NCBI GenBank assembly: GCA_033063855.1
Contig: CP093829.1
Location: 6,024,243-6,088,242 of the forward strand
Length of the DNA stretch: 64,000 bases
Reading direction: 5' to 3'
From: Smittia aterrima
Lineage: Eukaryota; Arthropoda; Insecta; Diptera; Chironomidae
Made by a program: the position numbers and the translations under genes. Below, piece by piece: positions 1 through 13,400 of this stretch. Each line of letters opens with the position of its first letter. The first letter of the stretch is position 1. Below the pieces are notes generated by a model. That model saw nothing but the letters and a program-made list of their open reading frames with translations, ran no database searches and had not been told where the DNA came from.

Positions 1-3000
1 TTTGTGAAAATCAAATTTACATTTTTTTCGCACACGTTTGGTTTTTATTTTCGCCGTCATCTTGCACAAGCGTTACGAACTTCACCCTCACGATAAACAA
101 TTTACTGGTGTCAAGCAAACAGAATTGCAGATAATAACAAACAAATGTGTGATTGAAGTGAAACGCGTTGTGTGTTCAACTGACAATGCCCGACTGCTGT
201 TGACTCAAAATAAGAGAACGGAATGAGATTGGCGGAGTAAACCAACGCGTAATGAACGTGATGTTTAAATTTGAAGTGTCGTCATGATTTATCAACGGTT
301 GACTCAGACGAAGTTGTTCATGAAGAATCAACTGACAACAATGAAAAGCACTTTTCGTTATCGAAATAAATGTCGCCCGCTATCTCAATCGGCTAATTGC
401 CCAAGGACTTCTCTCTGTAAATCTGTCTGATAGCAATTGCTTTTGAGTGAGGTCAATATTCGAAATGGAATTGATTCTTTAAATTCGCATCAGTTCGCTG
501 GGAAAACAGAAATTCACTCGTCAACGTCATCGAAACGATCGATAAGCAATTACAGCTTTATCGATGTTTCTTGTTGTTCGTCGCTTACATATTTTTTTCC
601 TCTCCCAAACTTTGACGTTCTGATTTGAAATTGGTTAACGCCAGATTAGGCAGCGAACGAGCAAAGGTGGTAATAGGCTTTAATGTATAGCTTTCTTCAT
701 AAATGCTGAAGCAATGTCTACAACACATTCAACTCTTCCATAAATCACATTGAACGCCGCTCAAATCTGAAACTTTATTTAATCCGTTATCGCGTGAGTC
801 GAGTTTGTATTTGATTAAATCGATAAAATTCAACGAAAAACTCTTCTGTCACACGTACCAAAGTCGTTTTTCTGATAACAAATCTACGAGCTCGACATAG
901 AAAAAAAAAGTTTTCTTCTTGTCTTGAAGCAAAAAGTGTCGTGAAAATGTTTTCATTTTTCTCTCCCCGCTCTTGTCGTGATTTCTCATCCACTTTGTAA
1001 AACGCTTTGGGCTACTGCCGTTCTGATTAATGTTTACACGTGCTCGGTGACGTGCGATGATCCATTGAAACTTGTGAGAGGAGTAGAGGACAATGGGCGA
1101 CTTTAGTAAATATTTTGACGAGCGCGGAAAAGAAAACATTTCAATTCTTCTTGAGCTTTCTCGTGGAAACTTTTCTTTCTTTTTCCTTTTTTCCATTAAT
1201 TTCCCTGTTCCCGCCTCGCTAAGTAAAGTACAAACAGAGATGAGCATTATGTTTGTTTGAGAGCTTCAAAATATTAATATAACAGCGCTCTTCCGCTTTT
1301 TGTTCGAACAGAATTATCTTTATGAGCTAAGAGAGTCATCCCACGCAATCGCGACTCTTAACCTGCTTTCAAATGTTTTTAACATCAGACCGCGTCGCAT
1401 CATAAATTTTATTTCAGGAGCTTTCATCACTTTTCCTCTTCGAGAAGTCAAGCGGATCTTGAGCTTCCCCGGAGGGCTTTATGACGAAAAGTTTTTAATT
1501 TTTCTCTCTCTTCGACTTCTTTCTTACGTGATTCACGCAAAGTGTTGACTTGAGACTTTATCGCAAAAGGAAACGAGTCGAGTACAGATGTGAAGTTAGA
1601 AATTGGGCCGGAGATCATTTATGGAGATGAGACAGGCAATCATATCAAGCTATTCATTTCTGTTATCGTCGTCACGCTCGGGAGCCTTCTCACCCTTCAT
1701 CGTAATTCGACATTGAAAGGGAAAATATTTTCATTGACGAATATCTTTCGTAAGATGATAAAATTAAATGTGACAATCACGGCTCATAAAGTCGTCGGGA
1801 TCTTTTTCCCGTTCACTGCATCCGACACCGGAAATCTTCATTGATTCGAGAATTTATTTAATAATCCGATTGCAGTTGAAGGTAAAACTTCGTCGTCGCA
1901 ATGTGGAACTTTTACTCACTTTATGCTTTTAACAGCAACTCCACATATTTTTCTTTTAGCTGTGCCGCTGCCTTTGGCATGTAATTAATCCAAAAATTAA
2001 TTTCCTCTTCCCCTGATTCGATCAGGTCCGGAAATATTTCCGTCCACTCATGTTACGATTGTGTAAATAATTTTATTGATAATGTTGATTTGTGGACTGT
2101 GATGGGCTGAGGTCAATCCAGAAATTTTGATAATTGAAGTTGACCACGAATTGAATTATTTACGAGGAATCATCATTTTCAATGATGACCGAGAAGTCTA
2201 TTGCACACACAAACACTCAATTATTCACGTCTTTATGTGCAGTAATTGCTCAGACATGAACTGTAAATGGAAACATATTTAATCCTCATTTAAAACTTTG
2301 ACCACACTCGTTCTAATTCCCAGGGAACTCTTATTTTAAAACGTTAAGCGCAATTATTCGCGATGCTTCCTTTTCCTTTTTTTCTCTCTTTTCTTTAAAG
2401 CAGATGCTTCACTTCACAGGAAAAAAATAAATCTGCTCTCATGATATGGTCTAGACTCTGTTAGAAGCACAAATAAAACGCGGAGCGAAAGCGGGTTTGA
2501 TGCTTTTCCATCAAAGATTCCGACGAGACTGGTAAGCTTTCCTAAACTTCCCCACTCGTCATGAAATATTCCTCATTCGCTTGTGTTTGTGACTGGAAAA
2601 TCGGGGAAAATTCATTCGAAGCAACGAGTGCTGTGGCCTAGGGATGAACAGTATTTGTCATGCGTCAAGCTGTTGAACAAATGCAACAGTTTACTCTCGC
2701 CAGCAGCTGGTGCAAATAGACTCCTTTCCTTTCACACATTCCTCCGTCAAAGGAATTTCCTTATCGCGTAGGGAAATGAAAATGTGTCATAAAACGCTTG
2801 GAGTGTTGACTATCATGGGAACGAATGGTGTTTTTAGGTCACCGAAGCAATGATTGAAGACGGAAAAGATCCGGGGTGGGACATGGACCGCGATTAAGGA
2901 AGCAATTCCCTTGACGATGAACCCACGCAACCTATCACATCTCAAATTGAGATTCTCAATCATTTCATTGAAGGTCTCTCTTCCTTTTCGTCTTTCTCGA

Positions 3001-4060
3001 GTAGTATAGAAGATTTGATTAATTCTTCTTCCCTCGTCGCCGTCCCATCAAAGATTTAACTTTATAACTCAATCTCATTCTCTTCCCCAAACTATGTGAG
3101 GAAGCTTTTATGTCTCTGATGACACAATTGGCTTTTTTATTTCTCTGTTGAACGAATCTATCTTTTTTCAGTGACAATTGTTTGGGAGAAGAATAAAAGA
3201 AAAGAAAAGAAAATTCCATCAAACGTAATTTATTGATAAAAAATACAATTTCAAGGATTTACGAGAAGGCTTCAAGGCATTTTTTCGATGCTGTAGAGAA
3301 ATGAGAATTGTAAACATCTTTCGACGAGGTTGGCAACAGGCGGTTGAGTTACTTTGTCATTTATTGATTTATAACGTTGACAGTGCGTCGTCGTCTTCTC
3401 AAATAAACTTCACATGCCTTCGAGGTGAACGTCTCATAAATTCCCGACACGGAATCAAAAGTCAAATTATGAAAGTTTAGGATTCATGAAAATTCATGGA
3501 TTTCCAAGAATTTATTAATCTCTTCATCGAGAAATTCCCTTTGGCTTTCTGTGTATTTTCCATCAGCCAAAATCATAATTTATCTCGTCTGCTGGTTATT
3601 ATCTGGTTGATTAAATCAAAAATTCTTTAGCGAAAATTTGTTTAATAAATTTGTTTTTAAGGTTTTTTTTTTCGCTGGAAAGTCAAGATGATGGGCAGAG
3701 GAGAGTTTTTCTTTCTCTCAACTGCTTTCGTCAGATTTTACTTCGTCGCGGGTTCCGCGATGCGGGAGTTTTTAATTGAATTTTCTAAAAAAGATTCAAT
3801 TTATTTTTAATTATTTTAAACGGATCGGTTACTGATTTTAATCGAATCCAATGACTCAGCCAATCTGCTTGACGTAGTCTTCACGAAAGTTTAATCTCGT
3901 TCATTGCACTTAAAGCTGTTTCTGTAAGAACAAAGAGAATTCTGGATATTCCAAGCCTGAAAAGTGCAAGTCAAAACAAGAAAACAGAACTTTAAATGCA
4001 AATATTTTCCACCTCATCCAGACTGGGCTCAACGAACTAAGAACTTTTTTCAGCTCAAGA
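1..4060. other. Gene-poor stretch, nothing recognised
   Basis: No open frame longer than about 130 codons, and none resembles a known family or extends through plausible splice sites. The sequence is AT-rich with frequent short runs such as gaaa, ttcg and tttc. It could be intergenic DNA or intron of a gene lying outside the window. I see no tRNA, transposon or tandem repeat. Confidence 0.5.
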
Positions 4061-4066
4061 CTGCAA

Positions 4067-4100
4067 TATAAAAAGCCTTCGAAAAGTCTCATTCTTCACA
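4067..4100 (+). promoter_or_regulatory. Core promoter: TATA box and candidate initiator
   Basis: TATAAAAAG begins at 4067. About 31 bases downstream is TTCACA with its A at 4098, the usual TATA-to-start distance. This fits transcription of the small secreted gene whose ATG is at 4143, giving a leader of about 45 nt. The start site itself is inferred. Confidence 0.6.
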
Positions 4101-4142
4101 AATTTAATTCAGTTCAATCCTGGAACAAGTGAAATATACAAA

Positions 4143-4582
4143 ATGAAGTTCTTTGCAGTCTGTGCTTTCGTGATCGTCGCAATTTCCATCAGTGAGTTGC
4201 GAATTGCTCCTTTTGAACGAAACTAACTCATTTGTTCACAGATTTAGTTGCTGCTGGAGGTGACCATGAGGAACCTGAAAAAAAAGATTGTTGCTGCTGT
4301 GGAGACAATGGACTTGGAAGCATCCTTGGGCTTGTCTCCTTACTCCTTCTGTTCCTCGTTGCGTGTTTAATCAATCCTCTTCTTGGTGGTGTTCTCTTCA
4401 TCCTTCTTCCCTTTATTCTTCGTCTGCTTTTGAGTCCCAAAGGTACCTTAGGAGTTGGTGGAATTGTTGATTCTCTTTTGCAAAGTCTCTTCGGAAATGG
4501 TGAAGAAGGTGGAGTTGTTGAAAAAATTCTTGAAGCTTTGAAGCATCTCCTTGGTGGAGAACACCATGCCGTAGAAGCATAA
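4143..4582 (+). CDS. Small secreted or membrane protein with a CCCC motif
   Basis: Two exons, 4143-4191 and 4242-4582, joined across a 50-bp GT-AG intron, give about 129 residues. The first exon encodes a signal peptide starting MKFFAVCAFVIVA, and the intron is phase 1, the layout used by the secreted genes at 18.8-56.9 kb. The mature part has an acidic stretch, a tetra-cysteine CCCC followed by GDNG, then a long Leu/Val/Ile-rich segment (roughly residues 45-90) that could form one or two membrane helices or a hydrophobic core. It ends with Gly- and His-rich residues. A TATA box lies upstream and AATAAATAAA at 4671 can serve polyadenylation. No family was recognised. It looks like an isolated member of the hydrophobic secreted set. 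Confidence 0.75.
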
Positions 4583-4670
4583 ATTCTTAACAGGAACTTT
4601 CCTTTATCAAATGGATTTATTTCCAAATGTATGCTCAATTATTTCAAATATCCACAATATCTTGATATCA

Positions 4671-4680
4671 AATAAATAAA
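4671..4680 (+). terminator. Polyadenylation signal of the 4.1-kb secreted gene
   Basis: AATAAATAAA lies 89 bases after the stop codon at 4580-4582 and is the first canonical signal downstream. Confidence 0.6.
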
Positions 4681-4984
4681 AACTGTAATGAGCCAATATT
4701 TCTTTGTCTTATCATTTTATTCACGATCGGATAATCATTTTCTCTTGATTCAGTATTTTTGATTTTGTTTCTGAGAAGAGCTGAAGAAAAATATCTTAAA
4801 GGTTTGGATTCAAGAAAAACTTTCAAAGTTTTTTGTTGATTCAATGTTCCTGAAATATTCATCGCAAAAATCAATCATTCATGCCATTTGGCCAATCTTC
4901 TAATTAAAACTTTCCCATTTCCAAGAAAAGGACTTAAATTAATTATTGAAAATCAATTTTGTTTCCCTTTTTCGAATCTTAAGT

Positions 4985-6371
4985 CTAAACGAAACTTTGC
5001 CCTTGAATCGTTTGTTTCATTGGAATTTGCAGATAGCGCGGCTCTCGGTTCACTTTTTTCACATCCACAAGTCTGAACGCTCGCAAGCAATCCGCGAATG
5101 GCTTCACAATGTTTACGAGAATTTGCGTGAGAGGATCAACCATATTGTTAATCGATTGGAAAATATTTAAGGCAAACAAAAACAACGGTTGAAGCATTCC
5201 ACTGAAAATCATCGCGAGCACAGGCTTCAGTAAATAGTCCGATGTTGTTTGGAGAAATCCGACAATAACGGCGCGGAAAATGCTGTAGAGAATAAAGCTA
5301 TAAGGGAAGAAAGTGAACGATAAAGAGCTGTGAGTAACGAGTTTTTCATCCTCAACGAGAACTAAGCTGCCATTTGCTCCCTCATTCTCTGCGCGTGTTT
5401 CGTAATAAGTTTCACAAAATATTTACCGATAGAACTGCATAATGAACGTGATGATGAAGGTAACGCCGATGTTCAACGAAGCGAAGAACTCAGCCCAGAA
5501 CTTTGTGGCGATGTCTGTGGTCCGATGCGCAATGATGTCGGCAATGAGATGCGGTGGACAGTCCGTGGTGCGATAAAAACTCGCAGAGCCATGATCGAAA
5601 TAATAGAACTCAGCATTGTCCTCGTCGTCAGATAAATGTTCGATGTTCTCTTCGTCTCTCTTGTTACGTTGATGGCGTGACTTCCGTAGGCATGAGAACA
5701 AATTACGAAACTTTGAGTGAAATGAACGCGGTTGTCGGAATTGTTCTGAACTCTGATAGCTCTCAATGGCTTCTGTTGCTTGTTGTGATGGAATGTTAAC
5801 AATTGTTTGAGCAATGTCATGATGGTTCGAGTTGTTGGCTTTAGAACGAGAATGAACCATCACAGAACGTCTATGCATCGCTCGGTTTATTTCACGGAAC
5901 TCGACTTTCTATTTATGAATAAAACAGAAAAGAAATTCTTTGATGCGGTTAAAGGAAGCAGAATGAAACGAAATACTTACAAATGGTGAATCTTTTTGGC
6001 CTTTTCTTGACAATGTCTTCATCTCGTAAAGAACAGGATTCGTGTCGGTATCCGATTGTTCACTTCTTACCGCCAACTTTGGGAAAGAGAAATTTTCATA
6101 AAAAGTCATTAAAGAAAAAGCTTTTTTTAGACGAACGTCAACTGAAACCTGACTCTGGTCGGCATCGCGTGATGTAGCAATGGATGGAGGTTTATAGACA
6201 AATGCGTCATTCTCGTCCGACTCTGTCAATGTCGAAGAAAGCTCGAGATGTTCAGCTAACAAAAAAACTCGTGAATCAGCAACGAAGAAGCTTTGAATAA
6301 TTGTTTTGTCTCGTACCGCTCGTGTGAACACCGCGACTCTTCTTTCCGGGAAAGCTGGGATTGTTTGTCAT
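4985..6371 (-). CDS. Multi-pass membrane protein, unrecognised
   Basis: Four exons on the minus strand: 6371-6317, 6255-5981, 5908-5427 and 5297-4985. All junctions are GT-AG and in frame, giving about 374 residues. The first 240 or so residues are hydrophilic, Ser/Asp/Arg-rich and probably cytosolic. From about residue 245 come several hydrophobic segments: one ending in FIITFIMQFYR, one around FILYSIFRAVIVGFL, and one around PVLAMIFSGMLQPLFLFAL. A charged tail follows. The last exon has a second acceptor exactly 30 bp upstream (exon start 5327) that keeps the frame and would add 10 residues. I chose the inner one for its stronger pyrimidine tract. The start is the first ATG of an 18-codon exon whose phase fits exon 2. 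I do not recognise the family. The clean four-exon model argues for a real gene. Confidence 0.75.
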
Positions 6372-6379
6372 TCTTCCAA

Positions 6380-9300
6380 TGGAATCAGCAAAAAATAAAC
6401 TTTGAAGAAACAATAAATAAAAAACGCAGCGAGAAAGCTGTCAAAAGTAATTTTCAAGCTGAGGCTGCGGTTGCTTTGATCAACAAAAACAGGATTTCTA
6501 TTGAAATCTATTGCCACGCTTTTCTCCTTTTGATGTTGAGTTTTGCATTGTAAACAAAAAAAACATTTTTTTCCGCGAAAACAAATTCCCAAAAGGTTAT
6601 TAGTCCCCAAGGAGCATTGGGCACACGGAAGAATCATTTTGTTTTGATGAAACTTTTCCTCCTCATCTGAACCTTCCCTTTCCGAACAAAGCGAATGTTT
6701 CTGTTTTTCGTTCTGATAATTGATGATTCAAACAAGTTTTCCGCGACGCTGTGTTCTCTCAATTGAAGTTTAATTTGTTACCAAAGCGAAATGGAAATAA
6801 TTTGATTTGTCCTCGCATTGTGAGTAATATTTCGCTCTGGGAAAAAGTTCCACGAGCACTGAATGTCTTTCGAGAGTGAAAAGTCTATCGATCGATTTTA
6901 TTGACGACGAGTTGGGTTCATACTTTTCAAAAGAAGCTTTCAATTCCTTTATGAATATTTGCGTTCAATTTCAGGTCAGTGAGAGATCAAAACTTTGAGT
7001 GACACAAATTTTTCTTGAAAGGAAAACTTCGAAAGTACTTAACGAACTTCCCTAGAAACACATCAAAACCTAAATCTGATTATTAAAATTTCATTGAGGC
7101 TTTCTCGTTCCGTCCCCTTCTCACAGTGTTAGTAATTTGATTACCCTCATTCATTTTTCCATTGAAATCACTTTAACTTTAAAGTTTTGATTGACTTGAC
7201 ATCACTTCCGCCGTCAAATAAAGAGAAAGGCTTCATTAAGAAATCAAAATTATCCCTAAAGGTCTCGTGATTAACCTCTCAAGATTATGAAGTTTACTTT
7301 CTTTCTTTCGTGAATATTTTATGTAAATTAGTCGCGAGACTAAAGAGAAGAAGACTCGCACAAGTTAGTCAAACGAATTAAAAGTTTTCCATAGCCAGAG
7401 GCATGACAAGCAGAATCTCCGACGCGTCGAAAGACGTTCAGTTCAATCTCGTTGGCGTAGTCTTGATGAGGTTTTCCTTTGCTTTACGATTGTCATAAAT
7501 TCCAAGAAAGTTATCTGCAAACACAAATAAAAAGTTAGCAGCGAGTGCCGACGAGCTTTTCTTTTGCTGTTAATAACCGAGGGTTGGTATTTAATTTAAT
7601 CTGTTATCTCCTGAGGTTATTTACGTTTTATGAACTTCAAGGCACAGGAAGTTTTGCTCTTTTTTCACAAATTAATGTCAAGCGAGAAACCAAGTGGGAA
7701 TAATTAAGCGAGAAGGCTGGAGAGGTGGGACGGAAGAGCTTGCTACAAGTCATTATGAACTGTTGCTTATTGCAAACGATAATGATGATGCAAGACTTGC
7801 GCAACGAATTTTAACATTGAGCTTTCTGAAAGCTTTTTTCTTATTCATCGCCACATAAAGAGCGAACAAAGTGAAGTGGAAACGTCAGAAAAACGAACAG
7901 CAAACACATTGCTTTGAGAAAAGACGAGAACTCGAAACTCATTGTGAATATTTTTTTTTTCTTCTCGCGTTGAAAATAAATTTGAAGAGGCGAACTCACT
8001 TCGATTAAAGAAAAAGAGCTTGAACAGTTTTTGAGAAAATTCCTGGAAACTTTTTGAACTTCTTCTTTCAATAAGCCCAAAAACCAAATTTTTCATCGCA
8101 AAATCCTTTTGAAGATTCTCGTGAAAGCTTTAAAATTCAAGAGTCTTGAATCAAGAGTGAAAAACTTTATTAATTTCTTCTCGCACAACTTTGTATTCTT
8201 TCGCTTGACGCTTTTGATAGAATGCAGATGAAAGTTTTAATCTGATGAAATGTACACACAGCTTGGAGTCGCTTTGCAGCTCTTGAGAGCGATGCTCGAG
8301 ACACTTATTTTAATTAAATGAAAAAATACTTCATAAGCTGTTAAAAAGCTTTTCTGCAAAGACGTTCCTCCTTTTGAAATACATTGCGAGGCTCTCTTGT
8401 GCTTGCTTCTCTTCGTTTCCGCTTTACCGCTGCTCAATTCATAATTTATGGAGGATATTTTGCGGTTAGATGCTCTTCGTTTCACGCGACGACGGAAAAA
8501 TAAGAAAATGTTTACATTAAACATTGAAGATTCTCGCCTGAGGAGAGAATTGCGGTTTATTTGATGCCACAGGTTGTTTAAAATCTGTTTGAGCTTTATT
8601 TTAGGTCGAATGCAAATCATCTTGACGCTTTTGTCAATAAAAATATTCTCAATCCATCGACAATCGTAAAAGGAATCTCAATCACATTTTTTTACGTGCT
8701 CAACATTAATTTCGGAATCATAAGCAGATTTAAGTGACTGAAGCTTTCCAGTTAACGGGATTGAAGTCAGCAAGTCTCGTGTCACTGGAAGCTACGAAAT
8801 TGTGTTAGTGATTTGGGAATCCAGGGGCAGAAACTCAACGTCATGCGCACATAATCATCAACGACTGAATGCAACAGTTAGGAGACCTAATCCCTTAATT
8901 TGTGATGACAAGTTCGCTATCCTAACTACTCGAGATACTGCGTCTCTTCCAAAAGATTTATCCTCGACGTTCATCAAGTTTCAATTTTTCAATTATTTTG
9001 CCTCATCGCGCAAATTGAAAATGGATTTACGCTCCCGTTGGTTACATTTTGAAAACGACGACAAAAAAATCTCTTTTGATTTTACGAGCATGATTTGTCA
9101 TTTAATTAACGACTTTAGTACTCGCTCGAGCTAACGGAATAGATTTAGGGTTGATCATGATTCAACGCTCTACGTTGTTGAGCGACCATTCTCCGACAGA
9201 AATTCAATCTGGTTAACTGAAAGATGAGGCTATCGTGCAAGCTCCAATCACGTTCTCCCATTTCACGCCGTCCCAAGTAAGCGAGGGCAAGTTTGTCCAA

Positions 9301-9490
9301 ACGAAAATATGAGAAACACGAGCCTGTTACCTTCAATTAACTTGACACTTTTTCAATTAAACGAGATGAAATTATTAACACGATTTAAGCTTCGTGATAA
9401 CATTTTTTATGATCCAACATTATTAATAATTTAATTCGCCATGAAAACCAATGAAGCCGTTACTCAATTATCACTTTATTTGACATTTAA
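6380..9490. other. Gene-poor stretch, nothing recognised
   Basis: No frame with family resemblance or good splice sites. It probably holds the upstream control region of the membrane-protein gene ending at 6371 and the region downstream of the MORN3-like gene. No repeats or RNA genes were seen. Confidence 0.45.
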
Positions 9491-9494
9491 CGTT

Positions 9495-10450
9495 TTAACG
9501 TGCGTTTATTAAGTCAACCACTCGATGGAATTCCCCAGCAACAACGAGTAAAGGATTCTGAAGTTTAACCTGACGAAAAGTTGTTTTTTTTGGTTTAATG
9601 TCATTGAGAATTTGTGTCACGTCTCTCTCTTACCTCCGGAATTGGAAACGGTGTCGGTTTCTTAGCGCGGAAACGAAGCTCATCATCCTGCATCAAAGAA
9701 CACTTACAGACATCGTTCATCCAAACTCCTTTCTGCACCTGACCCGTCAAGCAATGAAAGAATATTCCTTCGCCGTGCTTAACTCCGTTTGAGAACGATC
9801 CCTCGAAGCGGTTTCCGTTTGCTGTGAAAATTAATTTCCGGATTAGGAGGAAGATTTAAATTTAGCATCGACACCTTTAATAAGAACGCCGCTTCCTTCG
9901 TAGACGTCTTTCTTCCACTCGCCCAAGTAAATCTCCCCATTGTTGAACCACATAATTCCACGGCCCGATCTTTCGTCTCTCTTCCAATCTCCCTCGTAAA
10001 TCCCATTATCATAAAATCGTTGACCTTCGCCATTCTTCTTTCCACGATGAAAGTTGCCGATAAAATCGTTCACCAGTAAATTGTTGGACGAATTTATTGT
10101 TCGCAGAGTTCCCGAGCCGTGCCTGAGTTGAAAGGAAAAGTTGTGCGATCACTTTAAGAAACAAATTTGTTGTTTGGGTCTTTTCTCTTTTGTTTTTTGG
10201 GAATCTTCTCCTTCGAAGAGCAGACATAAAATCAATTAGAAGCTCACAAGTTCGAGGAAATAAAACCCGAGAAACAATTTTTAAGAAAAAAATCTGAATT
10301 TCGATTTTGATTCGCTTACAGTTTCCGATTTTTAAATTCGCCATCAAAAATTTTGTTTCCTTTGACGAGCGTTCCGAATTGCCTTACACCACTCACAAAC
10401 TTGCTGCCATCAGCGAAGAATATCGTAGAAAAGTTACTCGTCGTCGTCAT
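9495..10450 (-). CDS. MORN3: MORN repeat protein, MORN3-like
   Basis: Four minus-strand exons, 10450-10320, 10122-9875, 9821-9634 and 9569-9495, give 213 residues with every phase matching. MORN repeats appear as YEGDWKRDERSGRG, YLGEWKKD and NGNRFEGSFSNGVKHGEG. The region after the last repeat carries PFPIPEV, which matches the FPIPEV motif near the C terminus of vertebrate MORN3, as do the preceding FFH and KC residues. Human MORN3 is 240 residues, so this is close to full length with a shorter N terminus. MORN3 is known mainly from sperm and testis; its molecular role is poorly defined, so function here is by homology. The ATG at 10450 is the first in frame. An upstream non-coding exon is possible. 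The nearby Kintoun gene also serves axonemes, which may be coincidence. Confidence 0.85.
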
Positions 10451-10499
10451 CTTTTGAAGTTTTAATCCGAATTTGTGATTCTGATTTTGACAGATTCTC

Positions 10500-13400
10500 A
10501 ATGAGTTTCCGAAAAAGAAAAAGACTTTGATGTTGTCGCGCGTAGGCTTGCTTAGATATTTTCGAGCATCTTAAAGTGATCCCTGTCAAGTGAATTTATT
10601 TAATGGGATCAGACGAATCACTTGACGGGCTTGTTAACATTCCTAAACGAATGAAATTCTCTTCCGCAATTAACAGCACGCTACCGCTCATAAAATTATT
10701 TCTTCCCATTTAACTTCTATCGTTTTCCATGTAGAACAAGAAAGGAAAAAAGCTTCCTCGTGTTAACAAGATTCGCTTTGTGCCATTTCTTCAACGACGT
10801 GTGATATCTTCTGAGCGTAGAATGTTTGTCCAATTCAAATATTTGCGACGAAGAAAACTTTTTTCCAAGATTAAACGGACTCTCTTGGTTTCCCGCATTC
10901 GAAAGGGACACACATTTTGACGAGTGAACGAGCTGAAACTAAACGAAGAAAAAAGGTTTTAATAAAACAATCTAAAGGGAGACTGTTGAAGGAAGTTGAA
11001 AAATGTTAAAGTTAAGTTGGAGTTTTGAGGTTTGGGTGAAAAGGTAAAGCCTGGAAAATCATTGTCGACGACATGAAGGCGTTTCGGGTAATTATGGTAA
11101 TAAATTTCAGGCGAATGCCTCCCCAACATTTTCTATCTTTCCCCAATGATGTTCCAAGAGGGATCTCCATAAATTACGCTACGCTCAGTTAAAGAAAACT
11201 GAGACAAACAAGGCGTTTTTAAAGAGCCATTAAATTTTTGATGGCAGAGTTGACTAAACGGAGAAGAGCTGATAAAGATGTGGGAGCTTTAACAACCTCT
11301 TGCTTCAATAGCTTTCAATTTGAGGATCACTGAACCTTAAACAATGTTAACAGCTCCCCACAAAATACAATCGCTTCAATATTTACGAGCTAGTTTCCTC
11401 TGATGATGATGAAAATAGAAATGCTCCGGGAAGCAATTGGCACGCCATTTATGTCTCAAGTGTGCAATTAATTTTTGAAGAATCACGTCGACTTCACTTC
11501 ATTCACTTGATTGTGAGCTAAAGTTTGTGGGAGTTGCCTTGGTTGGATGAGAAGCAATAGGAAGTGAACAAAGCGAAATATAGAGAGCAAAGCTTAGCTT
11601 CAACTACAAAGGAAGCCAATTTGTCTCGCGTGACTGAAATCATTTGTATTTCTGCCTCTCGATTACCAATTGCCGCTATCAAATAAAGCTGTTTCGTCAT
11701 TAAAATAAATCACTCGCTACAATTGAGCAGATTAATCGGCTGATAAAATTCCTCGACTTGCGTCACAAGCGCCTTACAATAAAACTGACGGAAGAGTCGA
11801 CAAAAAAAAACCTCTTGAGCTTTGCACAGGTCGCATAATAAAGCACGTTGCGGTTACAATGCTGAAGGAACAGAATATTTATTTTATTGACTTTCGTTTC
11901 ATGTATGAATAATCAAATATTGATTCGCTCGGCCAAACAAATCCACAACAACATCAACAATGAATTCCATGAGGAGGAAGCATAAATTCGTTGAATCAAC
12001 ACTGTCTCTTGCCATTTACGTAAATCTCTCGTCCAATTGAAAAGCTTAAGTAGAAATCTCGGAACGACGAGAAGTTTTTTCATTAAATTGCCATTCAGTA
12101 TGCAAATAAACTTTCTCAAGATTTTGATGAAAATTGCTGCGGTTTACGTCTCTTTTCTCTTTCCGACAATTATTGACAAATTTAATATTCCGAAAAGCGC
12201 TTTAAAAAGCTTTAAAGTTTCCTTTCGCAAGCATCAACAAGTAGCCAAAGTGTAAGTTTCCCTCGCAGCGTGATCCATTTGCATAACAAAGATTAAGAGG
12301 AATGGATGAGAAAATAGCTGTGAATGGTTTCGTCTCCGTCCGAGCGCAATGAGAAGAAGAAAATGTTGTTGAAGGAAACTGATTACATTATTACGATGGT
12401 TTCTATCTGTGAAATTGTTAGGGATTTTTCTCCGAAGGATTTAGATTTGAAATTGAGAAACTCGAAGAAGGAAAAAACCCTTCAATAAAAAATGTTTCCT
12501 TTCCTTGTGGTGCCTTAAGCTTTGAAGCTTCGAAATGGAAGAAACTTTTATGTGTTCATGCAGAAAGCAGACAAAACATTATCGAAACCAATCAACAACA
12601 ACAGGTGTTGCTTTAACTCCCCGCAAATATTTGCATCACAAACAATCTAGAAAATTGCTTCCCTCGCTTCGAAGTGAAGCACGTTCATGTGACGATGTCG
12701 TCGGTGGTGGTGACAAATGAAAAGCTTTGTAATTTCCTCCTCTAGTTCGTTAGTGATGAGTGAGAAAGAGAGAGACATCATATAAGAAATTAAGTTATCG
12801 CCAACGCTCAATGTTGATGAGATTTCTCCATCTAACGGCTTTGGAAATTAAAATCTCTACGTTCATTAACCAAAGCTTTTTTCTCATTATTTTTCAAGGC
12901 GCACGCTAAGCCTTGTTAACGTTCCTGTACCCGCCGAAGAAATGAAATGAATTTTTCAAGCATAATTTAAATCTTAATTAAAAAGTAAAGTCTTGAAAAG
13001 CTCGACTCGCAGGAAGCCCTCGAAGAAACATCAAACGCAATTTTACTGGAAAACTTTGTCGGTTTCCGGAGAAACTGAAGAAAGTTGTCAAGACTTTCAT
13101 TAGAAAGGCTTTAGGTCATAGGCTAATAGGAAACTTTTATCGACGCTGCGGATCTGAAAAAATGTTCTTTAATTAATCATTGCCTTCCTTAAATTAAAAT
13201 ACCGGGAAATTTGCAGACTCTTATCGTCTCGAGGTTATCGCCTCGTGTTGTGCTCTGCTCAAAGGAGAAATGAAAGATTCATTAGCTTACAGATAACGCC
13301 AATTAATGTGAAAATCCTTCACTAGGAGAGCTTTTGAAGGTCCAACTTGAATGATTAACAAATCTCAAATTGCTTTCAAAGCAAATAATGTTAAAAGGGT

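Noticed and set aside
849..1247. 132-codon minus-strand frame
   Set aside because: Composition is that of AT-rich spacer (many K, F, S, R). No family likeness, and overlapping frames are equally open.
8237..8620. 127-codon minus-strand frame
   Set aside because: No recognisable domain, no upstream or downstream exons that fit by phase.
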